Source of the DNA: an uncultured Bacteroidaceae bacterium | Lineage (GTDB): Bacteria > Bacteroidota > Bacteroidia > Bacteroidales > Bacteroidaceae | Assembly: GCA_944320785.1 (NCBI GenBank) | Contig: CALUIR010000014.1 | Coordinates: 1 to 63,878 of the forward strand | DNA: 63,878 nt | Reading direction: 5' to 3' | In this document: in pieces, positions 8,414 to 16,921 of the stretch | Layout: the number at the start of each line of letters is the position of its first letter | Position numbering within the stretch: position 1 is the first letter of the stretch | Notes under the pieces: model-generated | Databases searched by the model: none | What the model was told of the DNA's origin: nothing | Seen by the model: only the letters and a program-made list of their open reading frames with translations | Translations under genes and position numbers: made by a program

Positions 8414-9607
8414 ATGAACCAGTTATCGAATCGTTTGAACAGCTTGTCGCCGTCGGCGACGCTGGCCATGTCGCAGAAGAGCAGTGAACTGAAGGCGCAA
8501 GGCATCGATGTCATCAACCTGAGTGTGGGCGAGCCTGATTTCAATACGCCCGTCCATATCAAAGAGGCGGCCAAGAAAGCCATCGACGAGAACTATTCGC
8601 GCTATTCCCCGGTGGCGGGCTATCCGGCCCTGCGCGCCGCCATTGCCGAAAAGCTGCGGAAGGAGAACGGGTTGGAGTATTCCATCAACCAGATTTCGTG
8701 CGCCAACGGCGCGAAACAGTCCGTGTGCAACACCATCTTGGCGTTGGTCAATCCCGGCGACGAGGTGATTGTCCCCGCGCCTTACTGGGTGAGCTACCCG
8801 GAGATGGTGAAACTGGCCGAGGGCGTCCCCGTGACAGTTTCCGCAGGCATCGGGCAAGACTTCAAAATCACCCCGGCGCAGCTGGAGGAAGCCATCACGC
8901 CGAAAACGAAGGCTTTGATACTTTGTTCCCCGTCCAACCCCACGGGTTCCGTGTACGATGGGGAGGAACTGGCCGCTTTGGCCGAAGTCCTGTTGCGGCA
9001 TCCCGATGTGATGGTCATTGCCGATGAGATTTACGAACATATCAATTACGTGGGGCGTCATTACAGCATCGCGCAGGTGCCGGGCATGAAAGAGCGCACG
9101 GTCATCGTCAATGGCGTGTCGAAAGCGTATGCCATGACAGGTTGGCGCATCGGTTTCATCGCCGGGCCGGAATGGGTGGTGAAAGCCTGCAACAAGTTGC
9201 AGGGGCAATACACGTCGGGACCCTGCTCCGTTTCCCAAAAAGCGGCTGAAGCGGCCTATACCGGCACGCAGGAACCTGTGGAGGAGATGCGCAAAGCCTT
9301 TGAACGCCGCCGCGACCTGATTGTGCGCTTGTCGCGGGAAGTGCCGGGATGGGAGGTGAACGTGCCGCAAGGCGCCTTCTATCTTTTCCCGAAATGCAGC
9401 GCGTATTTCGGCAAGCGTTTCGGTGACCGTGTCATCAACACGTCCGATGATTTGGCCATGTACTTGCTGGAAGAAGGGCATGTGGCCTGCGTGGGCGGAA
9501 CGTCCTTCGGCGCGCCTGAATGCATCCGCTTGTCCTACGCCACTTCCGATGAGAACATCGTGGAGGCCATCCGCCGCATCAAGGATGCGTTGGCCCGGCT
9601 GAAGTGA
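8414..9607 (+). CDS. aspartate aminotransferase, class I/II PLP enzyme
   Basis: PLP-dependent fold-type I aminotransferase of 397 residues. The Schiff-base lysine is K237 in VNGVSKAYAMTGWRIGF. Other visible family marks are the SNPTGSVY segment near 175, the IADEIYEHI motif near 202, and the C-terminal carboxylate-binding arginine in CIRLSYATS. The pattern fits the 1-gamma aspartate aminotransferase subgroup common in Bacteroidota; substrate is inferred. A strong terminator follows 22 bases after the stop. Confidence 0.9.
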   Translation: MNQLSNRLNSLSPSATLAMSQKSSELKAQGIDVINLSVGEPDFNTPVHIKEAAKKAIDENYSRYSPVAGYPALRAAIAEKLRKENGLEYSINQISCANGAKQSVCNTILALVNPGDEVIVPAPYWVSYPEMVKLAEGVPVTVSAGIGQDFKITPAQLEEAITPKTKALILCSPSNPTGSVYDGEELAALAEVLLRHPDVMVIADEIYEHINYVGRHYSIAQVPGMKERTVIVNGVSKAYAMTGWRIGFIAGPEWVVKACNKLQGQYTSGPCSVSQKAAEAAYTGTQEPVEEMRKAFERRRDLIVRLSREVPGWEVNVPQGAFYLFPKCSAYFGKRFGDRVINTSDDLAMYLLEEGHVACVGGTSFGAPECIRLSYATSDENIVEAIRRIKDALARLK

Positions 9608-9628
9608 CGGAAGGGCATCCGCTGGCAA

Positions 9629-9665
9629 AGGCAGGGCTCCCCGTCGGGCGGCCCTGTCTTTTTTT
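9629..9665 (+). terminator. rho-independent terminator after the aminotransferase gene
   Basis: Stem AGGCAGGGC/GCCCTGTCT (one G-T pair) with a 13-base loop and a run of seven T. It marks the end of the conserved core block; what follows (to 14 kb) looks accessory. Confidence 0.85.
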
Positions 9666-9793
9666 GCCCCATTGGGCTTTTGCCCGTTCCTTTCAGGGGC
9701 GGGAATTTTTCCCTGTAAAACCTCATGCTTTATGGGAAAAGCAGGTGTCTCTTTACGGTAAAATGCCGTGTTTTATAGTGGAAGATTTCCTGC

Positions 9794-9854
9794 ACGATTA
9801 CTAATCGTAAACGCTTACGATTAGTAATCGTCATGCCATACGATTAGTAATCGT
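9794..9854. repeat. three copies of a 15-base palindrome ACGATTAGTAATCGT
   Basis: Copies lie at 9794-9808 (reverse orientation of the central base), 9817-9831 and 9840-9854. Each is a perfect palindrome around one central base. The first two together form a near-perfect 38-base palindrome. Two more copies occur at 63734-63771. The rest of the gap from 9666 to 9975 holds no gene that I can support. Confidence 0.8.
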
Positions 9855-9975
9855 ATTTGGAAATCTTCCTAAGGAGCCAGCGCAAACATTGGGGGGATTC
9901 GCAAATCATTCCAATGCCTTTTCCCCGCAATCGGCGGGGCATTTTGCCGGCGGATAGGGATGAAGTGGCGAAAAG

Positions 9976-10007
9976 TTTGGGATTTTAGAATGGTTTTGCT
10001 ACTTTTG
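9976..10007 (+). promoter_or_regulatory. promoter of the first R-M operon
   Basis: TTTG at 9976-9979, a 20-base spacer, then TACTTTTG at 10000-10007. This is a textbook Bacteroidota promoter (TTTG-N19-21-TAnnTTTG). The transcript should start near 10014, about 130 bases before the methyltransferase ATG. Confidence 0.8.
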
Positions 10008-10017
10008 CATGATTAGA

Positions 10018-10063
10018 GCCTGCCAAGACTCTTTGCAATGCTCGAATCGGCAGGCCGTTTTTT
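10018..10063 (+). promoter_or_regulatory. terminator-like hairpin in the R-M leader (possible attenuator)
   Basis: Stem GCCTGCC (10018-10024)/GGCAGGC (10049-10055), a 24-base loop, then C, G and six T (10058-10063). It begins within a few bases of the predicted transcript start, so it would act in the 5' leader. It could limit expression of the methyltransferase and endonuclease, or produce a short abortive RNA. No function is shown by sequence alone. Confidence 0.5.
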
Positions 10064-10143
10064 GTTATGCCTGTTTCGTGCAGCCTGATAGCAGGGTGCG
10101 GATAAGATATAGATGTGCCAAAAGCAATGAAACAAATGTTGGA

Positions 10144-11331
10144 ATGATGAACGAGTGCCTGTCCCATATAGATTGTTTTGCTGGAGTGGGCGGAATCTGT
10201 ACTGGCTTGCATGCAGCGGGTTTTAAGACTGCCATTGCAATCGAGTACATACAAAGCTGTTGCGACACTTATCGCAGGAACCATCCGGGCGTGCATGTCA
10301 TCCATTCCGATATCCGGGATGTGACGGAGCAGCAAATACGCCCTTATGTGCCTGCTGGCGGCATTGACCTTGTGACATCCGGCATGCCTTGCGAGACATT
10401 CTCGACAGCGGGCAATTCCTCAAGGTCCTTTTATGATGACAGGCAATTCCTTTTCCGGGAAGGAATCCGAATTGCCCGAATGTCGAATGCCAAGATGATT
10501 CTTTTTGAGAATGTTCCCGCCATCACTTCCAAAAGGGTGGCTAAAGATTCTGGGGATTTGATTGTGGACGTGCTGAAAAAGGAGTTGAAGGAAGCGGGAT
10601 ACAAGAACTTCATAGAGGTAGTGTTGGATGCCACGGAGTTTGGTGTTCCCCAAAGGCGCAACCGATATTTCATATTAGCCACGAGGTTTGACGACTGGTT
10701 CCTGTTGCCTCCACTGCCGAATCACAGGAAAAATGCCGTGACGGTGAAAGATGCTTTTGCCGGACTGCCGGATGTAGTCCCTAATAGCAACAAAGAGGCA
10801 GTGGAATATACTGGCGAAGAATCTGCATATTCTTCTTTGCTGAAAGACGGCAAGTTTTGGAAAAGGGAAGGCTTCACTGTCGATGCCTTGAGCTATCAGA
10901 TGCCCATGAAGCACAGGAACTGCACTTTGCAAAGGTTTGCGCTTTTGCGGCAAGGGGAAAGCTTGAAAGATTTGTTTGAAAAATACCAAGGGGAAGAAAG
11001 GGAAGCATTGCAACGGGCAAGAATCCTTCCGCAAAAGATGTTTATCAAGCGGAATTACAGGTTGCGGCTGGATGAAACGGCGCCCACCGTGACGAGCCAT
11101 TGCTTGGATGAGTTCGTGCATCCTGTGAGCAACAGGGCGTTGACCGTGAGGGAATGTGCAAGGCTCCAATCCTTCCCGGATTCTTATGATTTCTGCGGGG
11201 GGCCTTATATCGTGCCGCACATCGACAGGAAGGTGCAAGACAAATACGAGCAGATAGGCGATGCGGTGCCGCCGCTGCTGGCTTATGCTTGGGGATGCCA
11301 AATCATGAAAATGTTCAACCAATATGAATGA
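10144..11331 (+). CDS. DNA (cytosine-5-)-methyltransferase, type II R-M system 1
   Basis: Methylates cytosine C5 in the recognition site of its partner nuclease. C5-methylase motifs in order are: I (DCFAGVGGICTGLHAAG), IV (SGMPCETFSTAGNS, catalytic Cys), VI (FENVPAI), VIII (FGVPQRRNRYF), a variable target-recognition region, IX (RECARLQSFPDSY) and X (QIGDAVPPLLAYAWG). The frame is open to 10009, but the promoter and leader hairpin lie inside that extension; the paired ATGs at 10144 and 10147 are the likely starts (395 or 394 residues). The endonuclease gene overlaps its last 8 bases, so translation is probably coupled. Confidence 0.93.
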   Translation: MMNECLSHIDCFAGVGGICTGLHAAGFKTAIAIEYIQSCCDTYRRNHPGVHVIHSDIRDVTEQQIRPYVPAGGIDLVTSGMPCETFSTAGNSSRSFYDDRQFLFREGIRIARMSNAKMILFENVPAITSKRVAKDSGDLIVDVLKKELKEAGYKNFIEVVLDATEFGVPQRRNRYFILATRFDDWFLLPPLPNHRKNAVTVKDAFAGLPDVVPNSNKEAVEYTGEESAYSSLLKDGKFWKREGFTVDALSYQMPMKHRNCTLQRFALLRQGESLKDLFEKYQGEEREALQRARILPQKMFIKRNYRLRLDETAPTVTSHCLDEFVHPVSNRALTVRECARLQSFPDSYDFCGGPYIVPHIDRKVQDKYEQIGDAVPPLLAYAWGCQIMKMFNQYE

Positions 11332-12223
11332 TTTCCAGAAATTTTGCTTGGATGCATACACGCAATTCTATGAGAATCGGAAGCAAGAACTTTCTTCGGG
11401 AAATTGCAGTCTTTCAAAATCAAAGTCTGAAAAGATAGAGACGGATGCACAGAAGTTTGCCATCCGGGAAACTTTCATTGCCGGTGCAAAGCACTTCCAG
11501 CATTTGGATGTGGCCGAAATTTGGAATGCCATTTTCTCTGCACACATGTATCGGAAAAGTGGAATTTCTGATAAAGAGACTATTGACAAGGTGGTCGGTG
11601 CCGACCAAAGTTGGAAGAAATCAAGCGGCCATGCTTTTGAAGAAATTATCAGAGAACTTGGGGATTTGAGCTTGAAAGACACGGATGCGAAGCTCATCCT
11701 GCAGAGGGATTTGAATGTGCTGATCAAGATGAGCATGCTGGGCAATGAACCACGGGACATCAGTTGGCTAAAAGAACAAATCAAAGGGAACATATTTGAT
11801 TTGTACGCCATTATCGAGGCACACGGGAAAACGTTCTGCTTTGGGTGCATTCAGGCGAAGACAAGCATAAGGGACAGGGTGACAAGAGACCGGGAACCCT
11901 CCATACATGCCATGCAATCTTTCTTTTGGAGCGCCATTGTCGTTTTGGATGGGGACTTTCTGAAATTGCCCAAATTTGCCCATATGGTAAATGGAAGGAG
12001 CGAAGAATTCAGGGAGAACGGATGGCATGGCATGTACGTTTTCTCTGAATTGCAGGACAACGACAGGATATATGGGACAAACTTAGATTTGGATGTGTTC
12101 AAAAGCCATTTGCAGCAAGCTGCCCGGCAATGGCTCACGCAGCGGCAATGGATGAACCATGAGTGGCGGGCAGAAGATGAAAGCCTGCCGACGAACTCAT
12201 TTGCCGGGTTGCCCAAGGCATAG
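11324..12223 (+). CDS. type II restriction endonuclease, BsaWI-like
   Basis: A 299-residue protein whose start overlaps the methyltransferase stop. The segments SGHAFEEIIREL (101-112), FDLYAII (158-164) and QAKTSIRDRVTRDREPS (177-193) give a candidate PD-(D/E)XK active site (Glu106/107, Asp159, Lys179). They also resemble the BsaWI family, which cuts WCCGGW-type sites. Family recognition is from memory of the QAKTSIRDR signature. The recognition site here is unknown, but pairing with a C5-cytosine methylase is consistent with a C-containing site. No frameshift is seen, so the system looks active. Confidence 0.75.
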   Translation: MNDFQKFCLDAYTQFYENRKQELSSGNCSLSKSKSEKIETDAQKFAIRETFIAGAKHFQHLDVAEIWNAIFSAHMYRKSGISDKETIDKVVGADQSWKKSSGHAFEEIIRELGDLSLKDTDAKLILQRDLNVLIKMSMLGNEPRDISWLKEQIKGNIFDLYAIIEAHGKTFCFGCIQAKTSIRDRVTRDREPSIHAMQSFFWSAIVVLDGDFLKLPKFAHMVNGRSEEFRENGWHGMYVFSELQDNDRIYGTNLDLDVFKSHLQQAARQWLTQRQWMNHEWRAEDESLPTNSFAGLPKA

Positions 12224-12438
12224 GACGGGACGGCGTCGGGCATGGCGGCATGTGTTGCCGGATAGCGGATTCTATTTTCGCTTTCTTCCTTGTGTATTCA
12301 AGTATTTCTTGATAAATTGCGGCCGTATTTTCCCGAATCTGTTGGTTGCATGGTATTTCAAGCGTGATAACTTAAAAATAACCATTCCCATCGGGAAAAA
12401 GGAACCATCTTCCTGAATCGGGCTTATTGACTTTAAAC

Positions 12439-14004
12439 ATGCGGTGGAAAAACTATTTGACGAAGATATGCGCATCCTTTTTAGGGGTTGCCGCTTTTGT
12501 GTTGCCAGGCTTTGCGCAATCCGTGCTGGACGAAGAAGGCGAACGTTACATGGCGTTGCATCCCGGCATCGTCATCACCCATATGGAAGATGTCATGGAT
12601 GGAAAGTTTGTAGATCCTTCGTCCCAGAAGGTGCTGACGGGGCTGCCGCCATTTCGCCGGATTGCATTGATTGCGCGTCCTGTTCCCGAGTCTGACATAA
12701 GGATTGAAGTATGGATGCCTATAAAAAACTGGAACGGGCGCTTTTTGGGGACGGGCAACAACGGAGGTGCAGGCCGGATGAATTATGATGCTTTAAGGTC
12801 TGGATTGGACATGGGCTTTGCTGTTGCCAATACAGACATGGGAACTTCTCCCGCTGCCCGCTTGGTGTATGATTACCCGGAAAGATGGAAGGATTTTGGA
12901 TACCGGGCAACCCATGAGATGACGGTCATTGCAAAGAAATTCATTCAGGAATATTATCAGGAAACTTCTTTCTATTCTTACTTCCAAGGGTGTTCCACCG
13001 GCGGGCAGCAGGCCTTGTCGGAAGCGCAGCGTTATCCCGAAGATTATGATGGCCTGCTGGCGGGCGCGCCGGCAAACAACCGGACACATCTTCATGTGAT
13101 GTTCCTGTGGTGCCATGCTTTGTGCAACGAAGATGCGGAACTGATGTTCACGCAAGAGCAGTTGCGGAAAATAACAGAAATTGCCATACGCAAAAATGCC
13201 GGGAAGGATGGAGGGGCTCCTACCGACAATTTTTTGACCGATCCGAGAATGGCTGTTGTGGATTTTGAGGACTTTGCCTCTTTTCTGTCGGAAAGGCAGA
13301 TAGAAGTTCTCAAAAAAATTATGAGTGGCCCCGTGAACCCCGTTACGGGCGAACAAATATACTGCCCATATCCCGTCAATAGCGGGGACAAACCGTTGGG
13401 GCAGGCATATTTTCAAAGTGAGTCGGCTGTTTACAACCAGTTTTATCCTTTCGTATGGGCTTTCGGGAAAGACTTTGATTACCGTCAATTTGATTTTGAC
13501 CAAGATATGGCGAAGATGGATTCAATCCTGGCTCCGTTGCTGAACGCGAACGACCCGGATTTAAACCCGTTGAAGGAGAGAAACGGGAAAATTCTGATGT
13601 ACACTGGCACATGCGACCCTATCGTTCCTTTCCAGGATGCAATCCATTACTATGAACGGGTTGTCAAGGAGGTAGGCAGCTTGGAAGAGACGCAGGATTT
13701 TTTCCGTTATTTTATCATTCCCGGAATGGGTCATTGTGGCGGCGGCCCCGGCATGAACAGCGTGGCGAAAGACATGCTTGCGGCTTTGATGAATTGGGTT
13801 GAAAGGAACGAGGCGCCCGAATATGTGATTGCGACACGTTACAAAGAAGGCAGCAAGGGGGTTGTCGAGATGCGAAGGCCTGTATTCCCGTATCCTGATT
13901 TCCCGGAATACGTGGGAGGAAATCCGGCAATGCCACAAAACTATAAAAGAGTTGCGCATCCGAGGGGAAATGTCGTGGTTCCTGCGGAAAGGTATCTGGA
14001 ATGA
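12439..14004 (+). CDS. secreted tannase / feruloyl esterase family protein
   Basis: An exported serine hydrolase (PF07519 family) of 521 residues that would cleave gallate or hydroxycinnamate esters. A signal peptide runs over the first 27 or so residues (VLPGFAQ). The nucleophile is Ser186 in GCSTGG, the acid Asp393 (GTCDPIVPF), and the base His432 (GMGHCGGG). Each of Ser and His has a neighbouring Cys, the CS-D-HC signature whose disulfide holds the triad together in this family. The frame opens at a TTG (12427), but the ATG at 12439 gives a normal signal peptide. Substrate (tannins versus ferulate) cannot be decided. Confidence 0.85.
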   Translation: MRWKNYLTKICASFLGVAAFVLPGFAQSVLDEEGERYMALHPGIVITHMEDVMDGKFVDPSSQKVLTGLPPFRRIALIARPVPESDIRIEVWMPIKNWNGRFLGTGNNGGAGRMNYDALRSGLDMGFAVANTDMGTSPAARLVYDYPERWKDFGYRATHEMTVIAKKFIQEYYQETSFYSYFQGCSTGGQQALSEAQRYPEDYDGLLAGAPANNRTHLHVMFLWCHALCNEDAELMFTQEQLRKITEIAIRKNAGKDGGAPTDNFLTDPRMAVVDFEDFASFLSERQIEVLKKIMSGPVNPVTGEQIYCPYPVNSGDKPLGQAYFQSESAVYNQFYPFVWAFGKDFDYRQFDFDQDMAKMDSILAPLLNANDPDLNPLKERNGKILMYTGTCDPIVPFQDAIHYYERVVKEVGSLEETQDFFRYFIIPGMGHCGGGPGMNSVAKDMLAALMNWVERNEAPEYVIATRYKEGSKGVVEMRRPVFPYPDFPEYVGGNPAMPQNYKRVAHPRGNVVVPAERYLE

Positions 14005-14062
14005 ATAAGGCCGAGGGATTTGCAACAGGTTTGTGGCTGTTTCGGCTGGCGGAAAAGGAAGA

Positions 14063-14091
14063 AAGGGCATCCCTTGCCAAGGATGCCTTTT
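14063..14091 (+). terminator. terminator between the tannase and ferredoxin genes
   Basis: Stem AAGGGCATCC/GGATGCCTTT (one G-T pair), 8-base loop, short T-tail. The two flanking genes converge here, and the A-rich 5' arm makes it usable from both sides. Confidence 0.6.
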
Positions 14092-14121
14092 CCCGTTAGT
14101 CATTTCCTGTTTGCCATTGCT

Positions 14122-14289
14122 TTATCCTTGGTGGATAGCTTCAGACGGGCAAGCATCAGCGCATGTGCCGCATTCCGTGCACATGTCGGGGTTGATATGG
14201 TAGATGTCACCCTCAGAGATAGCCCCAACCGGGCATTCGTCGATGCAAGTGCCGCAAGCAATGCAATCGTCACTAATTACGTAAGCCAT
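14122..14289 (-). CDS. 2[4Fe-4S] ferredoxin
   Basis: A 55-residue bacterial-type ferredoxin, translated by hand from the minus strand: it starts MAYVISDDCIACGTC and ends AIHQG. Two CxxCxxCxxxCP clusters are intact (Cys9, 12, 15, 19 and Cys37, 40, 43, 47), so it should bind two [4Fe-4S] clusters as a low-potential electron carrier, for example for pyruvate:ferredoxin oxidoreductase. It is monocistronic with its own promoter 38 bases upstream. Confidence 0.95.
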   Translation of the reverse strand: MAYVISDDCIACGTCIDECPVGAISEGDIYHINPDMCTECGTCADACPSEAIHQG

Positions 14290-14326
14290 TTTCGTTTGTA
14301 TTTAAGTTAGACTATAAATGTGAGGG

Positions 14327-14334
14327 CAAAAGTA
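14327..14334 (-). promoter_or_regulatory. Bacteroidota -7 element before the ferredoxin gene
   Basis: Minus-strand TACTTTTG (CAAAAGTA on the plus strand), giving a leader of about 30 bases. Confidence 0.6.
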
Positions 14335-14436
14335 CATGTTTTATTGAATAATCGTGACGCATTTTGTGTAAAATAGGATAATTTGGATTTAATCTAAATA
14401 AAACCGGCGGGCGTTCGCAAGGTTGTGTGATTTTTA

Positions 14437-14444
14437 TAAATTTG
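14437..14444 (+). promoter_or_regulatory. Bacteroidota -7 element before porT
   Basis: TAAATTTG matches TAnnTTTG. The transcript would start near 14450, so the in-frame ATG at 14446 would lie upstream of it and the ATG at 14494 is favoured as the start. Confidence 0.55.
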
Positions 14445-14493
14445 CATGGCAATAAGAAACGCGCTTTCCCGTTATTGGGAATATGAGAAAACG

Positions 14494-15207
14494 ATGCGCC
14501 GGATGCTGAGAAAGTTTTTATGCATATTGTTGGGAATTGCTGTGCCTGTGCTGGTCTGTTCGCAGGCGCGCAAGGTGCAGAACCGCCCTTATATTGACCA
14601 GCGGAGGGTGCATTACGGCTTTGTGATTGGCATCCACATGCAGGACTACGAGTTCGGCAACAATGGCTTTGTCACGGACGACGGGCAAACATGGTTTGCC
14701 GATGTGCCAGAATACTCGCCCGGTTTCACGGTCGGCGTGCTGGGCGAACTGTATCTGAACAAATATTTCGCCCTGCGGCTGATTCCGTCATTGGATTTTG
14801 GTGACAAAAGAATCATCTTCCATGAGCAGAACACGGGCGAAGAATACCGGCAGACGATGAAATCGTGCTACATCTCCGTGCCGCTGAGCGTGAAGTATGC
14901 AGCCGAACGTTTCAACAATTACCGGCCTTACCTCATGGCCGGCGTGGCCCCTTCGGTGGATTTGATGCGGAAGCGGCAGCAGGCCTTGCGCACAAAAAGT
15001 TTTGACTGCGCGATAGAAATCGGGCTGGGGTGCGATTTCTACCTTCCTTTCTTCAAACTGATTCCGGAACTGAAGTTCCGTTTCGGGCTTGCCAACCTGT
15101 TGGAAAAGAACAGGAATGATTTGACCGACCTGTCGTTGCTGAAATATACCCAGTCGCTGGATGCCGTCAGTTCGAAGATGATCATCCTGTCGTTCTATTT
15201 TGAATGA
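14494..15207 (+). CDS. porT: PorT-like outer-membrane protein of the type IX secretion system
   Basis: A 237-residue outer-membrane beta-barrel. A signal peptide (MRRMLRKFLCILLGIAV) precedes a set of amphipathic strands, and the protein ends in the aromatic strand IILSFYFE. The segment RRVHYGFVIGIHMQDYEF after the signal and the gene position before purH match PorT of Porphyromonas gingivalis and its Bacteroidales relatives. PorT is required for type IX secretion of C-terminal-domain cargo. The start was chosen over 14446 because of the -7 element; MRRML carries the expected basic n-region. Confidence 0.8.
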   Translation: MRRMLRKFLCILLGIAVPVLVCSQARKVQNRPYIDQRRVHYGFVIGIHMQDYEFGNNGFVTDDGQTWFADVPEYSPGFTVGVLGELYLNKYFALRLIPSLDFGDKRIIFHEQNTGEEYRQTMKSCYISVPLSVKYAAERFNNYRPYLMAGVAPSVDLMRKRQQALRTKSFDCAIEIGLGCDFYLPFFKLIPELKFRFGLANLLEKNRNDLTDLSLLKYTQSLDAVSSKMIILSFYFE

Positions 15208-15229
15208 CCCGCGCATCGCGGCGCGGTTT

Positions 15230-15244
15230 CCCGGCTTTGCCGGG
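15230..15244 (+). terminator. GC-rich hairpin after porT
   Basis: CCCGGC/GCCGGG with a 3-base loop, preceded by another GC-rich inverted stretch. There is no T-run, so it is a weak terminator candidate. Confidence 0.35.
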
Positions 15245-15329
15245 GCGGGCGGTAAAGTCAGATGGATAAAATAATTGAAAATCATCGAAAATCGTTTGCT
15301 GTTTGTGGACGTTATACAAGGGAAATTCT

Positions 15330-15337
15330 TACTTTTG
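15330..15337 (+). promoter_or_regulatory. Bacteroidota -7 element before purH
   Basis: TACTTTTG, 28 bases before the purH ATG. An upstream TTTG at 15302-15305 has a 24-base spacer, longer than ideal. Confidence 0.55.
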
Positions 15338-15364
15338 CGCTAAAATATTAATCTGTAAAAAAAC

Positions 15365-16888
15365 ATGTCTGAAACGAAGAAAATAAAAACCGCATTGATT
15401 TCGGTTTATCATAAGGAAGGCTTGGATGAAATCATCACCAAGCTGCATCAGGAGGGAGTGGAGTTCCTGTCAACAGGAGGGACACGCCAGTTCATAGAAT
15501 CCTTGGGATTCCCCTGCAAAGCAGTGGAAGATTTGACGACCTATCCCTCTATCTTGGGCGGGAGGGTGAAGACTTTGCACCCCAAAGTGTTCGGAGGCAT
15601 CCTTTGCCGCAGGGAAGTGGAACAGGACTTGCAGCAGATAGCAAAATACGAGATACCGGAGATTGACCTGGTGATTGTGGACCTTTACCCGTTTGAAGCC
15701 ACAGTGGCTTCCGGCGCAAGCGAGGCGGACATCATCGAGAAGATAGACATCGGCGGCATCTCATTGATCCGTGCGGCGGCAAAGAACTTCAAAGACGTGG
15801 TGATTGTGGCTTCGCAAGCCCAATACAAGCCGTTGCTGGACATGCTGATGGAGCATGGCGCGACTTCTTCTTTGGAAGAACGCCGCTGGCTGGCCAAAGA
15901 GGCTTTTGCCGTGTCATCGTATTATGACGCTGCCATCTTCAATTATTTCGACCAAGATGAAGGTTCGGCATTCCGTTATGCCAACGACCATGAGAAGATA
16001 TTGCGCTATGGTGAGAACCCGCATCAGAGAGGGGCCTTTTATGGGAACTTGGACCAGGTGTTTGACCAGATACACGGGAAGGAAATCTCTTACAACAACT
16101 TGCTGGACATCAACGCGGCGATTGACTTGATTGACGAGTTCGACAACCTGACGTTTGCCGTGCTGAAGCATAACAATGCCTGCGGGCTGGCTTCACGCCC
16201 GACGGTGCTGGAGGCTTGGAAAGACGCATTGGCCGGCGACCCGGTATCGGCTTTCGGAGGCGTGCTGATTACGAATGCGGTCATCGACAAGGAAGCGGCA
16301 GAAGAAATCAACAAGATTTTCTTTGAAGTGATTATCGCGCCGGACTACGATGTGGATGCTTTGGAAATCTTGGGGCAGAAGAAGAACCGCATCATCTTGG
16401 TGCGCAAGGAGACGACATTCCCGAAGCGGCAGTTCCGCTCGTTGCTGAACGGCGTGCTGGTGCAGGACAAGGATTTGGATATAGAAACGGCAGCTGACTT
16501 GAAAGTCGTTTCCGTGAAGCAGCCGACAGAACAGGAGGTGGAAGACATGCTGTTTGCCAACAAGATTGTGAAAAACAGCAAATCCAATTCCATCGTCCTG
16601 GCAAAAGGCAAGCAACTCCTGGCCAGCGGCGTGGGGCAGACTTCGCGCGTGGATGCGTTGAAGCAGGCGATAGAGAAGGCAAAGTCATTCGGATTCGACC
16701 TCCATGGCGCCGTGATGGCCAGCGATGCTTTCTTCCCGTTCCCTGATTGTGTGGAGATTGCAGACAAAGAAGGCATCACAGCTGTCATCCAGCCGGGCGG
16801 TTCCATCAAAGACCAGTTGACCTTTGATTATTGCAACGAGCATGGCATGGCGATGGTGACAACGGGTGTGCGCCATTTCAAACATTGA
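15365..16888 (+). CDS. purH: bifunctional AICAR formyltransferase / IMP cyclohydrolase
   Basis: Catalyses the last two steps of de novo IMP synthesis. The N-terminal MGS-like cyclohydrolase domain (about 6-140) shows ALISVYHKEGLDEI, STGGTRQFIESLG and GGRVKTLHPKVFGGIL. The C-terminal transformylase domain has RYGENPHQRGAF, the KHNNACG catalytic Lys-His motif and PVSAFGGV. The 507-residue length is standard. mreB follows after 33 bases with no clear promoter of its own, so purH may share a transcript with the cell-shape operon. Confidence 0.97.
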   Translation: MSETKKIKTALISVYHKEGLDEIITKLHQEGVEFLSTGGTRQFIESLGFPCKAVEDLTTYPSILGGRVKTLHPKVFGGILCRREVEQDLQQIAKYEIPEIDLVIVDLYPFEATVASGASEADIIEKIDIGGISLIRAAAKNFKDVVIVASQAQYKPLLDMLMEHGATSSLEERRWLAKEAFAVSSYYDAAIFNYFDQDEGSAFRYANDHEKILRYGENPHQRGAFYGNLDQVFDQIHGKEISYNNLLDINAAIDLIDEFDNLTFAVLKHNNACGLASRPTVLEAWKDALAGDPVSAFGGVLITNAVIDKEAAEEINKIFFEVIIAPDYDVDALEILGQKKNRIILVRKETTFPKRQFRSLLNGVLVQDKDLDIETAADLKVVSVKQPTEQEVEDMLFANKIVKNSKSNSIVLAKGKQLLASGVGQTSRVDALKQAIEKAKSFGFDLHGAVMASDAFFPFPDCVEIADKEGITAVIQPGGSIKDQLTFDYCNEHGMAMVTTGVRHFKH

Positions 16889-16921
16889 TGACGGGGCTTT
16901 ACTTTTAGCAGGACAAAGATT

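Noticed and set aside
8423-9628. 401-codon minus-strand open frame
   Set aside because: Antisense shadow of the aminotransferase gene.
9604-9804. 66-codon frame after the aminotransferase gene
   Set aside because: Runs through a strong terminator and into the palindromic repeats.
9794-9854. CRISPR array
   Set aside because: Repeats are palindromic, only 15 bases long, with 8- and 8-base gaps and no cas genes nearby.
10009-10143. N-terminal extension of methyltransferase 1
   Set aside because: It contains the leader hairpin, starts at the promoter, and lacks similarity to the family; the paired ATGs at 10144/10147 precede motif I at the usual distance.
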